64,000 nt of DNA from Maribacter sp. PR1. GTDB taxonomy: Bacteria; Bacteroidota; Bacteroidia; Flavobacteriales; Flavobacteriaceae. Position 1 is the stretch's first letter. Each line of letters opens with the position of its first letter. Positions 44,678 through 52,430 of the stretch are shown here, piece by piece. A program made the position numbers and the translations under genes. The stretch is taken from assembly GCF_028464145.1 (NCBI RefSeq), contig NZ_JAQPCG010000002.1:310001-374000 (forward strand), written 5' to 3'. Under the pieces are notes generated by a model. The model did not search any database and was not told the DNA's origin. It saw only the letters and a program-made list of their open reading frames with translations.

Positions 44678-45145
44678 TTGGAAAGTCAGTTAGAGTTAAC
44701 CTTACAGAGCAGAAAAAATTTACATAAAATATTGACCACAACTTCCAAAGAGGATTTACTGAAAATTCCGGAAGGATTCAGGAATAATATTTGGTGGAAC
44801 ATAGCACATATAGTGGCTACCCAGCAAATTTTGGTCTATAAATTCAGCGGACTACAAATGAGAATTCCAGAAAAGCTAGTCAATAAATTTATGAAAGGTA
44901 CAGTGCCAGACGGAACGGCATCCGAGGAAGATATAAAAGTTGTAGCAGATTTCTTGATATCGACTATTGAATGGACCAAACAAGATTTTGAAGCGGGACT
45001 TTTTAAGGATTACAAGGAATATACGACCAGTGCTCAATTCAAGTTGAGAAACTTGGAAGATGCCATAAGCTTCAATTTGTTTCATGAAGGGCTTCATACC
45101 GCCACAATAAATACGCAGTTAAAACGGATTCTCAAAACCCCTTAA
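44678..45145 (+). CDS. DinB-family (four-helix) protein
   Basis: 155 residues from a TTG start, because the only nearby ATG (44667) is in another frame. DinB-like helical bundle with His residues at the expected metal-ligand positions: NIAHIVATQQILVYKF, then HEGLHTATINTQLKRIL near the end. DinB family members are stress- or damage-induced, many bind divalent metals, some are thiol transferases. The role here is unknown. Ends overlapping by four bases the convergent DUF3298 gene. Confidence 0.88.
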   Translation: MESQLELTLQSRKNLHKILTTTSKEDLLKIPEGFRNNIWWNIAHIVATQQILVYKFSGLQMRIPEKLVNKFMKGTVPDGTASEEDIKVVADFLISTIEWTKQDFEAGLFKDYKEYTTSAQFKLRNLEDAISFNLFHEGLHTATINTQLKRILKTP

Positions 45146-45882
45146 GATATTGGAAGAGCTAGAAATCTTTTGATTTCTTTATGCGGTATGTTGAGAATTA
45201 TGGGTCCGTCCGCATAGGAGGCAACTTCGTATTGCTCATAAAAAAGCTGTAGACCCTTCTCGGTAAAACCAATATTTTCCGGTAAATAAAACATGTCATT
45301 CTCGAACATAAACCCCGTACTGTTTATAGAATTCGATTCTGGAATATTTTCTTGTGTTCTAAATTCTTTTTCAGCCAAATTTTGAAAGGTTTCCAGGTTC
45401 TTAAAGAGTTCCATTGTTCGGAGTTCTGTTCCTTTTTCTTTGCTGAAATTCAGAAAACGTAAACTACGATAACCATGGGCTCCCCCTGTAAATAGATAAT
45501 AATCTAAACGTACGGTAACAACCTTTTCGTTTTCAAAGGTGATTTCTCCGGTTACATTGGCCTCCCATTTGGTAGATTCTTCAGGGAACTTCTCTTTTAA
45601 TTTTGCATATTCACTTTGAAAAGATTCAATGGCCGTATTTATGGAGGAAGCATCGATTTCGTCATCGTAATTTAGAATGGAAATAACTTCTTCACGAATG
45701 GCCGTATTGATGACTTCATCAATTTTTTTGTTTCCAATGGCCTCAGGTACGGTAATATCAACTATTGCACACTCTTGACAAGATTGAATCCCAAAAGTAA
45801 GCGGTTCAAAAGTTATCGACCTATCTTCATTACACCCAATTAGGAACAAAATAAAAATCAGTAAAATAAAAGGGTATCTCAT
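45142..45882 (-). CDS. DUF3298 / DUF4163 lipoprotein
   Basis: 246 residues from the Met at 45882, chosen because it gives the signal MRYPFILLIFILFLIGC (Cys 17); an earlier in-frame Met adds seven residues. The C-terminal DUF3298 domain (RsiV-like, about 150-235) carries YYLFTGGAHGYRSLRFLNF. RsiV-type domains sense lysozyme in Bacillus, but most Bacteroidota members are unstudied. A divergent promoter serves it and the cystathionine-type gene. Confidence 0.88.
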   Translation of the reverse strand: MRYPFILLIFILFLIGCNEDRSITFEPLTFGIQSCQECAIVDITVPEAIGNKKIDEVINTAIREEVISILNYDDEIDASSINTAIESFQSEYAKLKEKFPEESTKWEANVTGEITFENEKVVTVRLDYYLFTGGAHGYRSLRFLNFSKEKGTELRTMELFKNLETFQNLAEKEFRTQENIPESNSINSTGFMFENDMFYLPENIGFTEKGLQLFYEQYEVASYADGPIILNIPHKEIKRFLALPIS

Positions 45883-45900
45883 ATCTATTTTCAAGTTGTA

Positions 45901-45908
45901 CAAATGTA
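45901..45908 (-). promoter_or_regulatory. -7 element for the DUF3298 gene (minus strand)
   Basis: TACATTTG on the minus strand, 18 bp before the ATG at 45882. A TTTTG lies at about the -33 distance (45927-45932). Confidence 0.5.
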
Positions 45909-45939
45909 ATGCTTCATTGTAATCCCCAAAAGATAACGA

Positions 45940-45947
45940 TACATTTG
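45940..45947 (+). promoter_or_regulatory. -7 element for the cystathionine-type PLP gene
   Basis: TACATTTG, with TTG at 45917-45919 separated by 20 bp, a good Bacteroidota -33/-7 pair, 18 bp before the ATG at 45966. Confidence 0.6.
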
Positions 45948-45965
45948 TATATATAATTATATGGT

Positions 45966-47120
45966 ATGGCCGATAAAAAATTGAGATTCAATAGTAAGGT
46001 TATCCATGGGGGTCAAGAACCAGACAAGGCCTATGGCGCGGTAATGACTCCTATCTACCAAACCTCTACATATGCTCAATCCTCACCTGGAAATCATAAA
46101 GGCTATGAATATTCCAGAAGTGCGAACCCTACAAGGACCGCATTAGAAAAGTCCTTGGCTAGTATTGAGAACGGAAATTACGGACTTGCATTTGCTAGTG
46201 GTTTGGCGGCGATAGACGCTGTTTTAAAGTTGATGGCCCCGGGTGACGAGGTAATCTCAACCGCCGACCTTTATGGTGGAAGTTACCGATTGTTTAAAAA
46301 AGTTTTTGAACAATATGGTATAGTGTTTCACTTTGTGGATATGGAGAATGCCTCTAATATTCAAGAGTACATCAATAAAAGAACTAAACTTATTTGGGTG
46401 GAGACACCAACTAACCCAATGATGAATATCATAGATATAAGGACCATTGCACAAATTGCAAAAAGTGAAAATGTGTTGCTGGCAGTGGACAATACGTTTG
46501 CCACACCTTATTTACAGAGACCTTTAGACTTGGGGGCGGATATTGTCATGCACTCCGCCACAAAATATCTTGGTGGACATAGCGATGTTGTTTTGGGAGC
46601 CTTGATAGTAAACGATGTTGAACTGGCAAAAAAACTGTATTTCATTCAAAATGCCAGTGGGGCAGTCTCAGGTCCTATGGATAGTTTTTTGGTACTACGA
46701 GGTATAAAAACCCTACATGTACGTATGCAACGCCATTGCGAAAATGGAAAAGCCATTGCTGAATATCTGGCAAACCATTCTAAAATCGATAAGGTAAATT
46801 GGCCTGGTTTTAAAAACCATCCGAACCACCATGTAGCCAAAGAACAGATGTCCGACTTTGGGGGTATGCTTTCCTTTGTGCCTATGGCAAGTAGTTTTAA
46901 GGAGGCCATCCAAATTGTTGAGAAGTTAGAAATATTTACCTTGGCGGAATCCTTGGGTGGGGTAGAAAGTTTGGCAGGTCATCCCGCGAGTATGACCCAT
47001 GCCAGTATCCCTAAAGAAGAAAGGGAAAAGATAGGAGTTGTAGATTCCTTAATTAGATTAAGTGTTGGTATCGAGGATCTAGATGATCTGATTGAGGATT
47101 TGGCGCAAGCAATAGGATAA
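45966..47120 (+). CDS. Cystathionine gamma-synthase/lyase-type PLP enzyme
   Basis: 384 residues, Cys/Met metabolism PLP family. N-terminal GAVMTPIYQTSTYAQ, the PLP-phosphate Tyr/Arg in YEYSRSANPTR, and the Schiff-base Lys in HSATKYLGGHSD are all present. SLGGVESLAGHPASMTHASI is the family C-terminal motif. Synthase versus lyase cannot be decided by eye. The gene is under its own promoter and ends in a hairpin terminator. Confidence 0.93.
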   Translation: MADKKLRFNSKVIHGGQEPDKAYGAVMTPIYQTSTYAQSSPGNHKGYEYSRSANPTRTALEKSLASIENGNYGLAFASGLAAIDAVLKLMAPGDEVISTADLYGGSYRLFKKVFEQYGIVFHFVDMENASNIQEYINKRTKLIWVETPTNPMMNIIDIRTIAQIAKSENVLLAVDNTFATPYLQRPLDLGADIVMHSATKYLGGHSDVVLGALIVNDVELAKKLYFIQNASGAVSGPMDSFLVLRGIKTLHVRMQRHCENGKAIAEYLANHSKIDKVNWPGFKNHPNHHVAKEQMSDFGGMLSFVPMASSFKEAIQIVEKLEIFTLAESLGGVESLAGHPASMTHASIPKEEREKIGVVDSLIRLSVGIEDLDDLIEDLAQAIG

Positions 47121-47135
47121 CAACGTTATTAATGC

Positions 47136-47165
47136 AGGGTTTAAAGCTAAACCCTATATATTTTT
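47136..47165 (+). terminator. Intrinsic terminator after the PLP enzyme gene
   Basis: AGGGTTT / AAACCCT with a 6-nt loop and a later T tract. Confidence 0.65.
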
Positions 47166-47247
47166 CATCGAAATATAAATTTTATCGCTAAAACTATAAT
47201 TTTTAATGTATTATGAAAAAATTAGGGGTATAATTATAATAATAACA

Positions 47248-47255
47248 TAATTTTG
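47248..47255 (+). promoter_or_regulatory. -7 element for glutamate dehydrogenase
   Basis: TAATTTTG, 47 bp before the ATG at 47303. Confidence 0.4.
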
Positions 47256-47302
47256 CTGATATATTTTGAATTCAATAATTTAATTTAATATTGATTAGCT
47301 CA

Positions 47303-48646
47303 ATGAAAGAAAAAATAGAAGCATTTATGGATGAAATCAAGGCCAGGAATGGTCATGAGCCAGAATTCATCCAAGCGGTACAAGAAGTTGCAGACACTGT
47401 AATACCATATATTGCTCAGCATGAAATATATAATGGCAAGAATATTTTGTTAAGAATGGTAGAGCCAGAAAGGCTTTTATCCTTTAGGGTTGCATGGGTA
47501 GATGATGATGGAGAGATTCATGTAAACCGCGGATACCGAATACAGATGAATTCTGCAATAGGCCCTTATAAAGGTGGATTACGTTTTCACCCAACGGTAA
47601 ATGCAAGTATACTTAAGTTTTTGGCCTTTGAGCAAGTCTTTAAAAATAGTTTAACTACACTTCCTATGGGAGGTGGAAAAGGAGGTTCGGATTTTGACCC
47701 AAAGGGCAAATCCGATGATGAGGTAATGAGATTCTGCCATGCATTTATGTTGGAACTTAACCGACATATTGGTCCAAATACGGATGTTCCTGCCGGTGAT
47801 ATTGGCGTAGGAGCACGGGAAATAGGATTCTTGTTCGGGATGTACAAAAAAATCCGAAATGAGTTTACCGGGGTATTAACTGGAAAAGGTCTTTCTTGGG
47901 GTGGGTCAAAAATTAGACCGGAAGCCACGGGTTATGGTACCGTATATTTTGCCCAGAACATGTTAAAAACTAGAGGCCAGGATTTTGAGGGCAAGTCTGT
48001 CGTAATTTCCGGATCTGGAAATGTGGCACAGTATGCAGCGGAAAAGGTAATTCAATTGGGTGGGAAGGTTATTACCCTTTCAGATTCTAGTGGATTTATT
48101 TATGATGCGGATGGTATCGATACTGAAAAGCTAGAGTTTGTTATGGACTTGAAAAACAATAAAAGAGGACGCATTTCTGAGTATGTTGAGAAATTTTCAA
48201 ATGCGAATTATCACGAGGGCAAAACACCTTGGGAGATTAAATGTGATATTGCTTTGCCATGTGCTACACAGAATGAGTTGAACGAAGAGGATGCAAAACA
48301 GTTATTGGACAACGGATGCATTTGTGTAGCGGAAGGTGCCAACATGCCTTGCACCGCAGATGCAGTTCATGCTTTCCATGATGCAAAAATTCTTTTTGCA
48401 CCCGGTAAGGCTTCCAATGCAGGAGGTGTTGCCACATCCGGTTTGGAGATGTCCCAAAACTCGTTGCGTATTAGCTGGACACGTGAGGAAGTAGATGATA
48501 AACTAAAAGGAATTATGGCAGATATCCATGATTCTTGTATTGAATACGGAAAAGAAGAAGATGGATATTGTAACTATGTAAAAGGAGCTAACATCGCAGG
48601 ATTCGTTAAAGTTGCCGACGCCATGTTGGCACAGGGAGTAATCTAA
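47303..48646 (+). CDS. gdhA: NADP-specific glutamate dehydrogenase
   Basis: 447 residues from the ATG at 47303; a TTG four codons earlier is a weaker start. Motifs: substrate binding GPYKGGLRFHPTVNAS, catalytic Lys in LPMGGGKGGSDFDPKGKS, Asp in DVPAGDIGVGAREIG and the Rossmann GSGNVAQYAAEK. Length and the GKGGSDFD form fit the small hexameric NADP enzyme of ammonium assimilation. Strong terminator follows. Confidence 0.95.
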   Translation: MKEKIEAFMDEIKARNGHEPEFIQAVQEVADTVIPYIAQHEIYNGKNILLRMVEPERLLSFRVAWVDDDGEIHVNRGYRIQMNSAIGPYKGGLRFHPTVNASILKFLAFEQVFKNSLTTLPMGGGKGGSDFDPKGKSDDEVMRFCHAFMLELNRHIGPNTDVPAGDIGVGAREIGFLFGMYKKIRNEFTGVLTGKGLSWGGSKIRPEATGYGTVYFAQNMLKTRGQDFEGKSVVISGSGNVAQYAAEKVIQLGGKVITLSDSSGFIYDADGIDTEKLEFVMDLKNNKRGRISEYVEKFSNANYHEGKTPWEIKCDIALPCATQNELNEEDAKQLLDNGCICVAEGANMPCTADAVHAFHDAKILFAPGKASNAGGVATSGLEMSQNSLRISWTREEVDDKLKGIMADIHDSCIEYGKEEDGYCNYVKGANIAGFVKVADAMLAQGVI

Positions 48647-48668
48647 CATTCTTAAGAATAAACTATAC

Positions 48669-48706
48669 AAGAGCCGAGCAATTTGATTGCTCGGCTCTTC
48701 TGTTTT
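48669..48706 (+). terminator. Intrinsic terminator after gdhA
   Basis: AAGAGCCGAGCAA / TTGCTCGGCTCTT, 13 bp, loop TTTGA, with a T-rich run after. Confidence 0.92.
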
Positions 48707-48732
48707 CAGGACTTATTTACCCTGTACTATCC

Positions 48733-48740
48733 TATATTTG
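48733..48740 (+). promoter_or_regulatory. -7 element for recO
   Basis: TATATTTG, 20 bp before the ATG at 48760. Confidence 0.45.
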
Positions 48741-48759
48741 CTAAAAGTTTCCATACTCT

Positions 48760-49479
48760 ATGCAAGTTACCACAAAGGCTATCGTATTAACTTCTCTTAA
48801 ATATGGAGATACGAGCTTAATTGTAAAGGTGTTCACGGAATCCGATGGGTTAAAATCCTATTTGTTAAGGGGTATTTTGGCGACTAGGAAAGGAAAAGTA
48901 AAAAAGGCGTTGTTCCAACCCTTGACGCAATTGGAATTGGTGGCCAATCATAGAAATAAAGGTTCCTTGGAACATATAAAAGAAGCCAAGGTACACCACC
49001 ATTATCAAACGTTACATACTAATTTTGTAAAGAATGCATTGGCCATGTTTTTAGCGGAAATGCTCGGAAACAGTGTTCATGAAGAGGAAGCAAATCTGGA
49101 GCTGTATGATTTTTTGGAAGCATCCTTGCAATGGTTGGATTTACATAAAGAGATTGCCAATTTCCATTTGTATTTTTTATTGATTTTGACCAAGTATTTA
49201 GGGTTTTATCCGGATACAAATAATATAAAAGCTCCATACTTCGATTTACAGGAAGGGGAATTTATTTCTACATCCTCCCTCAATCCCATTTTATCCGGAG
49301 AAAATCTTTTGTTTTTTAAATCCTTCTTAGGCATAAATTTTGATGCGATTAATACAGTAAAAATGAAAAAAAGCCATCGCCAAGAATTGCTGCAATCTTT
49401 AGTTTTATACTATGAGTTGCACTTGCAAGGTTTTAGAAAACCTAAATCACTGGCGGTCCTTAATGAAGTATTCAGTTAA
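48760..49479 (+). CDS. recO: DNA repair protein RecO
   Basis: 239 residues, normal for RecO, which loads RecA onto gapped DNA with RecF and RecR. The OB-fold start TTKAIVLTSLKYGDTSLIVKVFTESDGL is diagnostic (core LTSLKYGDTSLIVKVFT), followed by the helical domain. The zinc Cys of many RecO proteins are absent, as in other Bacteroidota. The TonB receptor starts one base after the stop. Confidence 0.9.
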   Translation: MQVTTKAIVLTSLKYGDTSLIVKVFTESDGLKSYLLRGILATRKGKVKKALFQPLTQLELVANHRNKGSLEHIKEAKVHHHYQTLHTNFVKNALAMFLAEMLGNSVHEEEANLELYDFLEASLQWLDLHKEIANFHLYFLLILTKYLGFYPDTNNIKAPYFDLQEGEFISTSSLNPILSGENLLFFKSFLGINFDAINTVKMKKSHRQELLQSLVLYYELHLQGFRKPKSLAVLNEVFS

Positions 49480-49480
49480 T

Positions 49481-51892
49481 ATGCATAGATTTTTACCCCT
49501 CTTTGTTTTTTTCTTCGTGTTTATAGGGTGGTCCCAACAAGTGACCGTTTTAGATGATGAAACCAATGAACCCATACCCAATGTGGCTATTTTTAACCCT
49601 GATAAAACTAAAATAAGTATAACGGATTTCGATGGAAATTTCGATGTCTCTGTTTTTATGGATGAGGATAGGCTCATCTTTAAGCATATAAGTTACGAAC
49701 TTAAAAAAGCAACAAGACTTCAACTCATAAAGAATGATTATAAAATTCATTTGGTTATGAAACCCGAGAGATTGGATGAAGTGGTTATGTCAGTTTCGAA
49801 GTGGGAACAACAAAAAAAGGAAATCCCAAATAAAATTGTTTCACTTGATGCACAGACTATTGCTTTTATTGCACCACAGACTTCCGCGGATCTTCTGCAG
49901 AGTAGTGGAAAAGTGTTTGTACAAAAAAGTCAGTTGGGGGGAGGGAGTCCTATGATAAGGGGTTTTGCAACAAATAGGTTAGTGCTTTCCGTGGATGGTG
50001 TACGAATGAATAACGCTATTTTCAGAGGTGGAAATTTGCAAAATGTCATTTCCATTGATCCATTTACCATAAGAAACACGGAAATTATTTTTGGACCAGG
50101 CTCGGTAATATATGGTAGTGATGCTATAGGTGGGGTAATGAACTTCTATACCAAGCGGCCTGTTTTGAGCCAAAAGGGAGACTCCCAAATTTCGGGAAAT
50201 GCCAATTATCGCTTTTCTTCTGCAAATATGGAGAACACCATACATGCAGATATCAATCTGGGAAAGAAAAAATGGGCATCTCTCACAAGCTTCACGTATA
50301 ATGATTTCCAAGACTTGAAAATGGGAAGTAATGGCCCAAACTCCTATTTGCGCAATAATTATGTACGTACCATAAACGGGGAAGATATACTTGTGCCCAA
50401 CGAAGATCCCAGGAAACAGATTACATCAGGCTATAATCAGAAAAATTTCATGCAGAAATTTCTGTACAAACCAAGTGTAAATTGGGATTTGAATATTGGA
50501 GCGTATTTTTCGGAAACTTCTAATTACTCACGATATGATAGACTAATTAGGCCTTCTCGGGATGGTGATGGACTAAGATCTGCGGAATGGTACTATGGAC
50601 CTCAAAAATGGTTTATGGGTAATATGCAGTTGAAAAGGAAAGGTAATGGAAAATTATATGATACCTTTAAATTTACTGTCGCCTACCAACATTTTGAAGA
50701 AAGTAGAAATAATAGGGATTTTCAGGACATTATATTGAATACTACAATGGAAAAAGTGGATGCCCTAAATCTGAACCTGGATTTTGAGAATAAGAAAATA
50801 GGTAATTTTAAACTATACTATGGAGGAGAATTTATTAATAATAAAGTAGGTTCTCAAGGTTCTGATACCAATATAGAAACTAAAGGCACAACGGAAGCAG
50901 CCTCTAGATATCCAGATGGGGCTACATGGAAGAGTTTGGCGGGTTACATCAACGGAGAATATAAGGCAAAACCCAATTTTATTCTGATGTCCGGATTACG
51001 CTATAGCCATGTTTGGATTGATGCCATGTTCGATCGTACGTTCTATGCCTTTCCTTTTGAAGAAGCGGATGTAAGTACCGGAGCATTAACAGGAAGCTTG
51101 GGTTTTAGTTGGTTTCCCAAGCAGGATTTACAAATAACTTTTAACGGATCTACTGGATTTAGGGCTCCAAATGTGGATGATATTGGTAAAATATTTGATT
51201 CCGAGCCTGGCTCTGTGGTTGTTCCAAATCCCGACTTGGAATCGGAATATGCCTATAACGTGGAACTAGGAATCCAAAAGAACTTTAAGGATAAGGTCGT
51301 TTTAAAGGGGGCAACTTTCTATACCTATTTAGTGGATGCACTTGTTAGAAGAGATTTTAGTTTTAATGGACTGGCCCAAATTGAATACGATGGTGAATTG
51401 AGTAATGTACAAGCCATTCAAAATGCTGCTAAGGCTTATGTATATGGTTTTGAATTTGGGTTGGATGCGTTTCTATCGGACCATTGGTCCTTAGCATCCA
51501 ATTTGACCATCACTGAGGGTATCGAAGAAGAAGAGGACGGTACGAATTCGCCGGCAAGACATGCCCCTCCGACTTTTGGTGATTTTCATCTAAAATGGAA
51601 AAACGAAAAATTAACGACCGATTTATTTGTGAATTACAATGGAGAAATAGCTTATGATGATTTGGCCTTATCGGAAAGATCCAAGGATTATATCTATGCA
51701 GCGGATACCAATGGCAATCCCTATGCCCCTTCGTGGTATACCTTAAATTTTCGTTCCCAGTATGCCTTTACCAATAATTTAAATGCAATAGTAAGCTTGG
51801 AAAATATTACCAATCAGCGCTATAGAACATATTCCTCTGGCATTGTAGCTGCTGGTAGCAATCTTGTAGTGGGGTTTGGCTATCATTTTTAA
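49481..51892 (+). CDS. TonB-dependent outer-membrane receptor
   Basis: 803 residues from the ATG at 49481, immediately after recO; earlier in-frame starts overlap recO and are less likely. Signal peptide (FLPLFVFFFVFIGWSQ), a CarboxypepD_reg-like domain (about 22-100), a plug domain (about 120-230: LLQSSGKVFVQKS, PMIRGFATNRLVLSVDGVRM, GPGSVIYGSDAIGGVMNF), and a large beta-barrel ending in GFGYHF (terminal aromatic). It imports a siderophore, heme or other complex. The plug resembles heme/hemoglobin receptors but the ligand is uncertain. No FecR/sigma pair is beside it. Confidence 0.93.
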   Translation: MHRFLPLFVFFFVFIGWSQQVTVLDDETNEPIPNVAIFNPDKTKISITDFDGNFDVSVFMDEDRLIFKHISYELKKATRLQLIKNDYKIHLVMKPERLDEVVMSVSKWEQQKKEIPNKIVSLDAQTIAFIAPQTSADLLQSSGKVFVQKSQLGGGSPMIRGFATNRLVLSVDGVRMNNAIFRGGNLQNVISIDPFTIRNTEIIFGPGSVIYGSDAIGGVMNFYTKRPVLSQKGDSQISGNANYRFSSANMENTIHADINLGKKKWASLTSFTYNDFQDLKMGSNGPNSYLRNNYVRTINGEDILVPNEDPRKQITSGYNQKNFMQKFLYKPSVNWDLNIGAYFSETSNYSRYDRLIRPSRDGDGLRSAEWYYGPQKWFMGNMQLKRKGNGKLYDTFKFTVAYQHFEESRNNRDFQDIILNTTMEKVDALNLNLDFENKKIGNFKLYYGGEFINNKVGSQGSDTNIETKGTTEAASRYPDGATWKSLAGYINGEYKAKPNFILMSGLRYSHVWIDAMFDRTFYAFPFEEADVSTGALTGSLGFSWFPKQDLQITFNGSTGFRAPNVDDIGKIFDSEPGSVVVPNPDLESEYAYNVELGIQKNFKDKVVLKGATFYTYLVDALVRRDFSFNGLAQIEYDGELSNVQAIQNAAKAYVYGFEFGLDAFLSDHWSLASNLTITEGIEEEEDGTNSPARHAPPTFGDFHLKWKNEKLTTDLFVNYNGEIAYDDLALSERSKDYIYAADTNGNPYAPSWYTLNFRSQYAFTNNLNAIVSLENITNQRYRTYSSGIVAAGSNLVVGFGYHF

Positions 51893-51896
51893 ACAA

Positions 51897-51924
51897 AAAA
51901 GGCCCGAATTTTCGGACCTCTTTT
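51897..51924. terminator. Bidirectional terminator between the TonB receptor and the lipoprotein gene
   Basis: AGGCCCGAA / TTCGGACCT (one mismatch) with A- and T-rich flanks between convergent genes. Confidence 0.75.
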
Positions 51925-51940
51925 ATAATATTTAAAAGAA

Positions 51941-52261
51941 CTATTGTTCTATTGAATCTTTTATTTCTTCAGCTTTGTCGGATACTTTATCTGCAGCCTT
52001 TTTCGTGGCATCTTTTACTTCCTCTCCAGCTTTTTTGACCGTTTTTATGGCATCTTCAGTAGCCTCTTCAGCCGAGTCTAGAGCTTTGGAACCTGCTTCT
52101 TGTAAATCCTCACCCGCTTCTTTTAGGTCGTTTCCTGCCTCTTCTAAAGCTTCTCCGGCTTGCGATGCGGCATCATTTGCTTTTTCTGCTGTTTCCCTGC
52201 AGGAAACAAAGGAGACACTTAGGGCCAAAATAAGAATCGTACGAAGTGCTAATTTTTTCAT
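51941..52261 (-). CDS. Alanine/glutamate-repeat coiled-coil lipoprotein
   Basis: 106 residues from the Met at 52261, which gives the signal MKKLALRTILILALSVSFVSC (lipobox VSC); a longer start upstream lacks this. The mature part is helical, acidic and repetitive (EEAGNDLKEAGEDLQEAG and variants), like late-embryogenesis-abundant or apolipoprotein helices. Such proteins often buffer the envelope under stress. No family name claimed. Confidence 0.78.
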   Translation of the reverse strand: MKKLALRTILILALSVSFVSCRETAEKANDAASQAGEALEEAGNDLKEAGEDLQEAGSKALDSAEEATEDAIKTVKKAGEEVKDATKKAADKVSDKAEEIKDSIEQ

Positions 52262-52389
52262 GATGTTAATTTTTAGTGTTTGTGTAAAATTATATACGAC
52301 TAAAACGCCAATCTGGATCAAAGCTTAATTTTCTAAATGCGAAACACCATTTCATGCCGCCGCAGCGCCTCAATTCCAACTAAATTAAT

Positions 52390-52397
52390 TAATTTTG
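52390..52397 (+). promoter_or_regulatory. -7 element for ileS
   Basis: TAATTTTG, 34 bp before the ATG at 52431. Confidence 0.45.
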
Positions 52398-52430
52398 CAG
52401 GCTTAAAACCCAGAACCATAAGCATTTCGT

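Noticed and set aside
51975-52328. 117-codon ORF opposite the coiled-coil lipoprotein gene
   Set aside because: Ser/Ala/Phe repeats are the reverse complement of the Ala/Glu repeat; the lipoprotein has a clean signal and lipobox.
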